DNA of 11,232 nt, taken from NCBI GenBank assembly GCA_964581095.1, contig CAZONK010000118.1, positions 1-11,232 of the forward strand, read 5' to 3'. How positions within the stretch are numbered: the stretch's first letter is position 1; the number at the start of each line of letters is the position of its first letter. Under the pieces are notes generated by a model. It was not told the origin of the DNA. It searched no databases and saw only the letters and a list, made by a program, of their open reading frames with translations. Below are positions 5,158 to 11,232 of this stretch, in pieces. This DNA comes from SZUA-230 sp964581095. GTDB lineage: Bacteria > Bacteroidota > Bacteroidia > Cytophagales > Cyclobacteriaceae. A program made the position numbers and the translations under genes.

Positions 5158-7374
5158 TTATTCATTTTCTTCTACCATTTTGACAGCCCCTTTTAATTCG
5201 AAGTAAATACTAACCGCTAAAACAAGTATGACCAGAATGCTGAAAACGGCGGTTATTTTGTTACCAACAACATACGCTGCAGGTTCAAATTTGAATTCGA
5301 TGGTATGATTTCCAGGTGGAATTTCAAGCGCCCGGAGTACATAATTTGCCCGGAGGATGTTTGCCTCTTTTCCATCGATAGTGGCACTCCAACCTTTTGG
5401 ATAAAATATCTCTGAAAAAATGGCCAAAGAGGCACCTTCAGTATTACTTGTATATACCATTTTGTTAGGAGCATACGAACTTAAATTAATTGTTCCTTTA
5501 TTGTTAAAAGACGTATGCTCAGGACTAAACAATGTGCCATCCATGATCGCTCTGGTTTTGGTCACGATTGAATCCAATTGGTAAATTTCTTCATCCGCTG
5601 AATTCACCATGTGAACATCTGATACCAACCATGAATTTCCATTAGCGTAGTTGTTTACAATCACATTATTGCGGTTGGAACCAAAATAGAAATATTTTGC
5701 ATTCAACATGTTTAATACCGTAAGGTCACTGAAATCAGTATCACCGGATTGAAGTTTCTGGATTAATTTTTGTGTTTCGGTTTGCAGAACCTTGTCGAAA
5801 AGATCCTGGTATCGCCTNNNNNNNNNNNNNNNNNNNNNNNNNNNNNNNNNNNNNNNNNNNNNNNNNNNNNNNNNNNNNNNNNNNNNNNNNNNNNNNNNNN
5901 NNNNNNNNNNNNNNNNNGCCCGGTCATCAGCCAGGGCACTTGTAAACCACACAGGTAGCTGACTTTCCTGAGGAGAATGCATGTTAATCATACTTGCTCC
6001 CAGCAGCAGCAGCAAGCAAATACCTGCAAATGATCCGAATACGACCAATAATCGCTTTTTCGTGTTTTTATTCCACCCGACCTTCAAAAGGTTTTCGGTC
6101 CCAATTGCTCCCAACAAACCCATGCTGAAAATGGCCATAATTATGGTGAATGTAACCGACCTGAACTTGTTATATCCCGGGAAATAATCAAACATGAAAT
6201 AATTGAATGTGGAGAAATTACTTCCCCAGGATAAGATAACACCGAGAGAAAAAACAAGGAGTAACCAGGTACGAATACTTTTTTCAGCAAATACAATTCC
6301 AATGATAAACAATAAGCCTATGATTGCGCCGGCATAATATGGAGCAGTAAGTGGTTGTTTTCCCCAGTAAGCGCCTGAGAATCTTGCAAGTTGATTTGCG
6401 GTTTGCTGGTCACCTGACCGTTGTAACGCATTCAGTGTTTCTGAATCTTCATCAGCCACAAGAAAATGTGAACTCGCCCCACCCATGAAATCAGGTATTA
6501 TGAGTGTAAGGGGCTCAAATATGCTGTTGCTGTATTGGAAGGCATAGTCTTTCTTGAGTCCAACACCTTTATCATCAGAGGTGTCAGATGTAAGTTCTGA
6601 TGCCCCTCGCATCGAGTATTTACCATATTCATATGTTGACCATAATTTACCTGATATACTTCCCGCTGCAATTAGTGCTGCCACAACCAGAAGTGACATA
6701 TTGGTTAAAAAGGATGATATTGTTCCTTTTTTCCAGTTTGTATATAAAAAAACAGCCCCATAAATTAATAAAATGAGTAGTAAGTAATAGGTCATTTGCA
6801 GGTGATTGAATCTCAAATGCATTGCCAATCCTGCTGTTGTTAAACCGGAGCCAAGCCATCGCTTCTCATTAAGAGCCATATGAACTCCTGCAATTACAAG
6901 GGGAATGTAGGCGATTGCCCCTATCCTGGCATTGTGTCCTGCTGCCAGTCCAATAATCATAAATGAGGACAGGCCAAAAGCAATTGCAACCCCAATCGAA
7001 AGGTAGGGCCTGACTCCAAATGCCAATAACATTATGTAATAAGACAAAAAAGCTGCAAATATGACCCGAACCGGATGGGGAAGGCCAAGGGTAAATATTC
7101 TGTGAAGATATTCTACGGGTTTGTCGCTCCATTCAACATTGATCAGATAAGCCGGCATTCCGCTGAACATTGAGTTAGTCCACAACCCTTCTTTTCCTGT
7201 TTTTTCACGATAATCCAGAAGTTCTTTTGCGCTACCTTCCCACTGTTGTATATCCTGTTGATTTATATCTTTATTCTCAAAAAATATTGGATTAAAAAAC
7301 CCAACAGTTATAACTAGAAATATAACTATAGCGACAGCGTGTGGTAATATTTGTCTTTTGAAATCTATATTCAT
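5158..7374 (-). CDS. YfhO-family polytopic membrane protein (interrupted by an assembly gap)
   Basis: The visible product is 738 aa, with 34 unknown residues from the N run. It is an inner-membrane protein with many hydrophobic helices, roughly at 12-32, 103-121, 125-143, 150-168, 195-213, 226-243, 345-363, 368-385, 407-425, 441-461, and one at the C-terminus near 706-727. The extracytoplasmic C-terminal part holds LNMLNAKYF, EIFYPKGWSATIDGKE and LRALEIPPGNHTIEFKFEP, characteristic of Bacteroidota YfhO proteins (Pfam YfhO), as are GHNARIGAIAYIPL (146-159) and YWGKQPLTAPYYAGA (336-350). YfhO of Firmicutes is a GT-C-like protein linked to glycosylation of cell-envelope polymers; in Bacteroidota the role is unproven. 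The gene is shorter than the roughly 800-850 aa I recall for homologues, because the gap probably hides more than 100 N imply. ATG at 7374; divergent from ffh. Confidence 0.85.
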   Translation of the reverse strand: MNIDFKRQILPHAVAIVIFLVITVGFFNPIFFENKDINQQDIQQWEGSAKELLDYREKTGKEGLWTNSMFSGMPAYLINVEWSDKPVEYLHRIFTLGLPHPVRVIFAAFLSYYIMLLAFGVRPYLSIGVAIAFGLSSFMIIGLAAGHNARIGAIAYIPLVIAGVHMALNEKRWLGSGLTTAGLAMHLRFNHLQMTYYLLLILLIYGAVFLYTNWKKGTISSFLTNMSLLVVAALIAAGSISGKLWSTYEYGKYSMRGASELTSDTSDDKGVGLKKDYAFQYSNSIFEPLTLIIPDFMGGASSHFLVADEDSETLNALQRSGDQQTANQLARFSGAYWGKQPLTAPYYAGAIIGLLFIIGIVFAEKSIRTWLLLVFSLGVILSWGSNFSTFNYFMFDYFPGYNKFRSVTFTIIMAIFSMGLLGAIGTENLLKVGWNKNTKKRLLVVFGSFAGICLLLLLGASMINMHSPQESQLPVWFTSALADDRXXXXXXXXXXXXXXXXXXXXXXXXXXXXXXXXXXRRYQDLFDKVLQTETQKLIQKLQSGDTDFSDLTVLNMLNAKYFYFGSNRNNVIVNNYANGNSWLVSDVHMVNSADEEIYQLDSIVTKTRAIMDGTLFSPEHTSFNNKGTINLSSYAPNKMVYTSNTEGASLAIFSEIFYPKGWSATIDGKEANILRANYVLRALEIPPGNHTIEFKFEPAAYVVGNKITAVFSILVILVLAVSIYFELKGAVKMVEENE
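5818..5917. other. Assembly gap of 100 N inside the yfhO-like gene
   Basis: Exactly 100 N, the conventional placeholder for a scaffold join of unknown length. The reading frame happens to continue on both sides. It falls after ...SALADDR and before RRYQDLFDK. In homologues as I recall them, this interval holds further transmembrane helices and a loop, so the true distance is probably larger than 100 bases. Confidence 0.97.
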
Positions 7375-7500
7375 CTTATTATGTCAAAAATAAACTGCCA
7401 ATATCCCAAAAAGTGTTTACAACTTCTCAAATTATCGCCCAAACTCTTTAAAAAAGTTTAACAAAGTTCTATCTGCACCTGTAGGAGGGTATAATATTAT

Positions 7501-7508
7501 TAACTTTG
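7501..7508 (+). promoter_or_regulatory. Likely -7 promoter box of ffh
   Basis: TAACTTTG matches the Bacteroidota -7 consensus TAnnTTTG exactly and lies 22 bases before the ffh ATG. I find no convincing TTG/TTTG -33 element at 17-23 bases upstream. The 156-base spacer 7375-7530 is the shared divergent control region of ffh and the yfhO-like gene. On the minus strand TATTTTTG (7392-7385) also fits the consensus for yfhO but would leave a very short leader and likewise lacks a -33 box. Confidence 0.4.
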
Positions 7509-7530
7509 TCAAAATATTTTATTATTTCCA

Positions 7531-8862
7531 ATGTTTGATAGTCTAAGTTACAAGATTGACCAGGCGGTAAAAAACCTCAAAGGGCAAGGTAGAATTACAG
7601 AAATTAATGTTGCTACAACAGTAAAGGAAATTCGACGTGCACTTATCGATGCAGATGTCAATTTTAAAGTTGCAAAAAATGTAACTGATAAAATTCGTGA
7701 GGAGGCCATGGGGCGCGATGTATTAATCGCTGTTTCCCCCGGCCAGTTATTAACTAAAATTGTACAGGAAGAGCTCACTGTATTGATGGGCAATAATAAT
7801 GTTCCCATCAATCTCACGGGTGATCCATCCGTAGTTTTGATTTCCGGTCTGCAGGGATCAGGTAAAACCACATTTGTTGGAAAACTGGCAGCAAAGATTA
7901 AAAGTGAAGGTAAAAATGTGCTTTTGGTAGCAGGAGATGTTTACCGTCCTGCAGCCATTGAGCAATTAAAAGTCCTGGGAGAGCAGGTTGGTGCTGAAGT
8001 TTATACAGAAGAAGGTAACAATGATCCTGTAAAAATTGCTAAAAACTCGTTAAAATATGCGAAGGGGAATAATTTCAAAGTAGTAGTGGTGGATACTGCC
8101 GGTCGTTTAGCGGTGGATGAGGAAATGATGGATGAGATCAGTGCTTTAAAAACTGCATTAAATCCTTCTGAAACATTGTTCGTAGTGGATTCCATGACGG
8201 GCCAGGATGCCGTGAATACGGCTAAAACATTTAACGAACGTATTGATTTTGATGGCGTTGTGCTTACAAAACTGGATGGCGATACACGTGGAGGAGCTGC
8301 TTTATCAATACGTACCATCGTCGATAAACCAATTAAGTTCATCAGTACAGGAGAGAAAATGGATGCCCTGGACCTGTTCCATCCGGACAGGATGGCAAGC
8401 AGGATCCTTGGAATGGGTGATGTTGTATCACTTGTTGAAAAAGCCCAGGATGTTTTTGATGAAGATGAAGCGCGACGATTAAGTAAGAAGATTCGTAAAA
8501 ATCAGTTTAACTATGAAGACTTTCTGGCACAACTTCAACAAATAAAGAAAATGGGTAACATCAAGGACCTGATGGGCATGATTCCCGGAATGGGTAAAGC
8601 ACTTAAAGGTGTGGAGGTTGATGATGAAGCCTTCAAACCCATAGAAGCCATTATTCGCTCCATGACAATTCACGAACGCCATAACCCTGATGTATTGAAC
8701 GGATCCAGAAAAAAACGGATTGCTGATGGAAGCGGAACCTCTATTCAGCAAGTGAATCAATTGATGAAACAATTCGGTGATATGCGAAAAATGATGAAGA
8801 GTATGAACAAAATGAGCGGGTCCAATCGCAGTATGGCCGGCATGAATGTGTTTGGGAAATAA
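7531..8862 (+). CDS. ffh: Signal recognition particle protein Ffh (SRP54)
   Basis: The 443-aa GTPase binds 4.5S RNA and signal sequences of nascent inner-membrane and exported proteins, and docks with FtsY to deliver ribosomes to the Sec translocon. The N domain is residues 1 to about 90. The G domain holds P-loop GLQGSGKTT (106-114), GDVYRPAA (135-142), DTAGR (188-192), TKLDGDTRGG (246-255) and a late STGEK (272-276). The methionine-rich M domain runs from about 325, with MGMIPGMGKAL (348-358) and the RNA-binding loop RIADGSGTSIQQVNQLMKQF (396-415), ending in a Met/Ser-rich tail. The length is normal. The ATG at 7531 is preceded by an AT-rich leader without a Shine-Dalgarno sequence. The gene ends 21 bases from the convergent pdhB stop; a weak CCCT/AGGG stem (8867-8881) sits in that gap. 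Confidence 0.98.
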   Translation: MFDSLSYKIDQAVKNLKGQGRITEINVATTVKEIRRALIDADVNFKVAKNVTDKIREEAMGRDVLIAVSPGQLLTKIVQEELTVLMGNNNVPINLTGDPSVVLISGLQGSGKTTFVGKLAAKIKSEGKNVLLVAGDVYRPAAIEQLKVLGEQVGAEVYTEEGNNDPVKIAKNSLKYAKGNNFKVVVVDTAGRLAVDEEMMDEISALKTALNPSETLFVVDSMTGQDAVNTAKTFNERIDFDGVVLTKLDGDTRGGAALSIRTIVDKPIKFISTGEKMDALDLFHPDRMASRILGMGDVVSLVEKAQDVFDEDEARRLSKKIRKNQFNYEDFLAQLQQIKKMGNIKDLMGMIPGMGKALKGVEVDDEAFKPIEAIIRSMTIHERHNPDVLNGSRKKRIADGSGTSIQQVNQLMKQFGDMRKMMKSMNKMSGSNRSMAGMNVFGK

Positions 8863-8883
8863 TTATCCCTGACTAAAAGGGCA

Positions 8884-9873
8884 CTATTCTACTTCTTTCC
8901 TGTACATAACGCTGTTAACAGCTTCAATCGTCCTTTTCACATTAGGAAGAATTGCATCTATCAAAGTAGGGGCATAGGGCAGTGGAACATCCATATTTGT
9001 AACCCTTTGAACCGGTGCATCGAGGTAGTCAAAAGCATGTTTCTGAACATGGTAGGTTATTTCTGTAGATATGGATGCAAGTGGCCATGCCTCTTCAACA
9101 ATTACAAGCCGGTTTGTTTTTTTTACTGATTCTACCACTGTATCATAATCGATTGGCCTAACCGTTCGCAAGTCAATAATTTCGACTGATATATTGTCTT
9201 TTGCCAATTCATCGGCAGCAGCCTCACCTTCATACATCATTTTGCCAAATGAAACAATTGTTACGTCTGTTCCTTGTCTTTTTACTTCAGCGCTTCCGAT
9301 TGGAATGAGATACTCGCCTTCGGGAACCTCCATTTTCTGACCGTACAATAACTCTGACTCCATGTAGATTACAGGGTCATCATCTCGAATAGAGGATTTT
9401 AATAATCCTTTTGCATCATATGGATTTGATGGGATGACAACTTTTAGTCCCGGTGTATTGGCGTACCAGTTTTCAAAGTTTTGTGAGTGTTGCGCACCTA
9501 GTTGTCCTGCATTACCTGTAGCTCCACGAAAGACAATTGGAATTTTAAACTGGCCCCCACTCATAGAATTTATTTTAGCAGCGGAATTAATAATCTGATC
9601 AATTGCGACAAGGGAGAAATTGAATGTCATGAATTCGATAATAGGCCGGAGACCGTTCATTGCTGCACCAATTCCCAGGCCTGTAAAGCCAAGTTCTGTA
9701 ATAGGTGTATCAATGACCCTATCAGGACCAAATTCATCAAGCATTCCCTGGCTCACTTTATAGGCTCCGTTGTATTCTGCCACTTCTTCACCCATAAGGA
9801 ATACATTTGGGTCTCTCCTCATTTCTTCGCTCATTGCCTCACCGAGTGCTTGCCTGAATTGTAGTTCTCTCAT
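8884..9873 (-). CDS. pdhB: Pyruvate dehydrogenase E1 component, beta subunit
   Basis: The 329-aa product is the beta subunit of the alpha2beta2 thiamine-diphosphate E1 enzyme, which decarboxylates pyruvate and feeds acetyl groups to E2. Motifs are MGEEVAEYNGAYKVSQG (27-43), DTPITELGFTGLGIG (55-69, with Glu60 as the ThDP-activating glutamate), RGATGNAGQLGAQHS (116-130, His129), YMESELLYG and, in the transketolase C-terminal domain, VSFGKMMYEGEAAA and EIIDLRTVRPID. The C-terminus TNMDVPLPYAPTLID is typical of pyruvate-type E1-beta. The frame is open further up to an ATG at 9927, but those 18 extra residues are unlike the family and would cover a promoter-like box, so the ATG at 9873 is chosen. 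A branched-chain 2-oxoacid specificity cannot be wholly excluded. No E1-alpha or E2 gene lies nearby; a separate pdhA is common in this phylum. Confidence 0.94.
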   Translation of the reverse strand: MRELQFRQALGEAMSEEMRRDPNVFLMGEEVAEYNGAYKVSQGMLDEFGPDRVIDTPITELGFTGLGIGAAMNGLRPIIEFMTFNFSLVAIDQIINSAAKINSMSGGQFKIPIVFRGATGNAGQLGAQHSQNFENWYANTPGLKVVIPSNPYDAKGLLKSSIRDDDPVIYMESELLYGQKMEVPEGEYLIPIGSAEVKRQGTDVTIVSFGKMMYEGEAAADELAKDNISVEIIDLRTVRPIDYDTVVESVKKTNRLVIVEEAWPLASISTEITYHVQKHAFDYLDAPVQRVTNMDVPLPYAPTLIDAILPNVKRTIEAVNSVMYRKEVE

Positions 9874-9904
9874 TATATATTTTATGTTTTGAAAAGCGGG
9901 AATG

Positions 9905-9912
9905 CAAAAATA
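9905..9912 (-). promoter_or_regulatory. Possible -7 promoter box of pdhB
   Basis: TATTTTTG on the minus strand (9912-9905) fits TAnnTTTG and would give a leader of about 25 bases before the pdhB ATG at 9873. It lies downstream of the terminator at 9975-10008, so pdhB would be transcribed on its own. No clear -33 element is seen at the right distance. Confidence 0.35.
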
Positions 9913-9974
9913 GATATATGCCAGCAATAAAAAAATCAGAATGTAGGTAGATGTATTTGGACTACCGGAAATAA

Positions 9975-10008
9975 AAAAGCCCCGTTGATAATTATCAGCG
10001 GGGCTTTT
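9975..10008 (-). terminator. Rho-independent terminator of the OmpA/TPR gene
   Basis: A long stem pairs AGCCCCGTTGAT (9978-9989) with ATTATCAGCGGGGCT around a four-base loop (9990-9993), including one G:T pair, and extends through AAAA/TTTT flanks. Read on the minus strand it ends in a run of six T, 18 bases after the stop of the OmpA/TPR gene. It also has a short T-run on the plus strand, so it could work in both directions. Confidence 0.9.
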
Positions 10009-10025
10009 AATTATTATTAAATCAA

Positions 10026-11231
10026 CTATTTGATTGCATCAATAAAATCAGTTGCACTTGTATAGTTTACAAATTCAAGGTCAGTTGCTGCCTTCGACTT
10101 TAATGAAGAGTCATTGTCAACAGCTTTTTTAACCATTTCAGCAACTTTAGATCCGTTTTGGGTACGTGCGTAGGCAACCGCCGCACCATAATATGCTTTT
10201 GCAAATCCTGCGTCAAGGTCTGTTGCTTCTGTAAATGCAGTTATTGCATTTTGGTAGTCTTTACTCAAAAGATAAGCGAGGCCTTTGTTAAACATGTTAT
10301 TGGCGTTTTCTTCAGAAGATGAAAGCTCACGAACTGCATAGTCATATTTTGCAAGCATAATATCAACAGATCCTGCAACACCGTTTATTCCCGCCATTAA
10401 TTCATTACCAGGACTCATGCCTAATGCTTTTCCGGCAGCTTCCCTGGCTTTAGCCTTGTTGCCTTGCATTAAATAAACACTGGCCAGGTTACCAAATCCT
10501 TCAGCGCTTCCTTTTTGATTATTTGCTATATCCAGCTGGGTTTCAGCTTGAGCAGCATAATTTGAAGCTTGATCAGGATTTTCCATTGCCTTCGCAACAT
10601 AAACAGCTCCAAGATTGTTATGAGCATTCCAGGTATCGGATTTTTTAATGGCTGCCTTATAAATAGCTTCCTTTTCATCCAGAGAAGGAGTAAGCGAAGC
10701 AGCATACATTAATTCTTCCATAGAAAGTGTATCGCCACTTACCGAGCCGTCAGTAATTTGCTTTGCCAAGACTGATATTTCAGCATCAGTTTTCTTATCT
10801 TTTACAGTAAGGATTTCAGTTTTTGCTGCACGCAGTCCGGGATAGATATCAGCAAATACTTTCTTGTATCCGTTAACTTTCTGGAGTCTGTCTTCTTTAT
10901 CTTCAAAACTTCCAGGGCCATTTACAACGGATAGCATTTCAGATTTTGATTCAGAAGAAATTCCGTCATAGTCTGCCAATGTCGCCTTAAACTCATTCCA
11001 GTCTTCAACAACAGGTTTTAGAATAAAACGTATTTCAGCGGAAGCATCTTTGTAATCATACTTGTCCATCATTTTACGGTAGTAATCTTCAATTACCTTA
11101 GCACGAGCTTGTGAAAGTCCACTGTTTATTCTTTCAGATCCTTCAGGAGAGTGAGTACCTGTAATCGTAACAGTTCTGGTTACATTTTTCTCGGCAACGA
11201 ATGCTTCGAAAAACTTACCACGGTCACTTCT
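10026..11231 (-). CDS. OmpA-like/TPR cell-envelope protein (N-terminus outside the window)
   Basis: The frame is open from the stop at 10026 to the window edge, giving 401 visible residues; the Met pair at 11072-11067 is internal, not the start. The first 53 visible residues read VTITGTHSPEG, then RINSGLSQARAKVIEDYY (visible 21-51), which resembles the second half of an OmpA peptidoglycan-binding domain (I-x-G-x-x-S-x-E-G ... N-x-x-LS-x-x-RA). The next ~90 residues (WNEFKATLADYDGIS ... DIYPGLRAAK) recall the helical part of Bacteroidales OmpA-like surface proteins. From about visible residue 170 on there are TPR-like helical pairs: TWNAHNNLGAVYVAKA, GFGNLASVYLMQGNKAKAREAAGKAL, NMFNKGLAYLLSKDYQNAITAFTEATDLD and KAYYGAAVAYARTQNGSKVAEMVKKAV. 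It is probably a periplasm-facing or outer-membrane-anchored lipoprotein that binds peptidoglycan and partners through TPRs. The signal peptide is not visible, and the function is unknown. Confidence 0.8.
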   Translation of the reverse strand, partial: RSDRGKFFEAFVAEKNVTRTVTITGTHSPEGSERINSGLSQARAKVIEDYYRKMMDKYDYKDASAEIRFILKPVVEDWNEFKATLADYDGISSESKSEMLSVVNGPGSFEDKEDRLQKVNGYKKVFADIYPGLRAAKTEILTVKDKKTDAEISVLAKQITDGSVSGDTLSMEELMYAASLTPSLDEKEAIYKAAIKKSDTWNAHNNLGAVYVAKAMENPDQASNYAAQAETQLDIANNQKGSAEGFGNLASVYLMQGNKAKAREAAGKALGMSPGNELMAGINGVAGSVDIMLAKYDYAVRELSSSEENANNMFNKGLAYLLSKDYQNAITAFTEATDLDAGFAKAYYGAAVAYARTQNGSKVAEMVKKAVDNDSSLKSKAATDLEFVNYTSATDFIDAIK

Positions 11232-11232
11232 T

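Noticed and set aside
7483..7496. AGGAGG followed by TATAAT, as a Shine-Dalgarno or sigma-70 -10 box for ffh
   Set aside because: AGGAGG is about 40 bases from the ATG with no start codon near it, and Bacteroidota do not normally use these consensus signals; TAACTTTG just downstream fits better.
9502..9864. Plus-strand open frame of 120 codons opposite pdhB
   Set aside because: It is cysteine/histidine-rich only because of the opposing codons; it has no recognisable domain and lies wholly within pdhB.
9874..9927. ATG at 9927 as the pdhB start
   Set aside because: The extra 18 residues are hydrophobic and unlike E1-beta N-termini, and the DNA holds a promoter-like box; MRELQFRQAL at 9873 fits the family.

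Overview
The window looks like a scaffolded draft or metagenome contig (it holds a run of 100 N) from a member of the Bacteroidota. The reasons are: several promoter-like boxes matching the phylum's -7 consensus TAnnTTTG; start codons with no clear Shine-Dalgarno sequence; AT-rich spacers; and a gene set typical of the phylum, namely a YfhO-type membrane protein, a MobA with a MobB-like N-terminal domain, a stand-alone PDH E1-beta, and an OmpA/TPR cell-envelope protein. I cannot place it below phylum.

Region 1-1972 is a restriction-modification block. A cytosine-5 DNA methyltransferase with an N-terminal MerR-like helix-turn-helix lies on the minus strand (135-1412). It is divergent from a Vsr-type T:G mismatch endonuclease (1505-1972) that lacks the usual zinc ligands. 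A minus-strand reading frame of at least 20 codons starts at position 60, just downstream of the methyltransferase, and leaves the window. It is probably the cognate restriction endonuclease. The spacer shared by methyltransferase and vsr holds a good Bacteroidota promoter (TTTG-N17-TATATTTG on the minus strand), with an inverted repeat just downstream of its -7 box that the HTH domain could bind.

Region 2109-5044 is molybdenum-cofactor biosynthesis. moaC and the mobA-like gene overlap on the minus strand, and moeA is divergent on the plus strand. Together they cover cyclic pyranopterin formation, molybdate insertion and nucleotide attachment. Behind moeA sit two perfect 40-bp tandem copies of a palindromic intergenic repeat.

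Region 5158-11232 holds housekeeping and envelope genes: a YfhO-family polytopic membrane protein (minus, interrupted by the N run), ffh for the signal recognition particle (plus), pdhB (minus), a strong rho-independent terminator, and the 3' part of an OmpA/TPR protein (minus) whose start lies outside the window.

Apart from the R-M/Vsr block and the repeat, the content is ordinary core genome. The points most worth a second look are the HTH-methyltransferase/zinc-less Vsr/edge-ORF cassette, the degenerate P-loop domain on MobA, and the OmpA/TPR protein. I see no CRISPR array, tRNA, rRNA or transposase gene. No gene-free stretch exceeds 300 bases.
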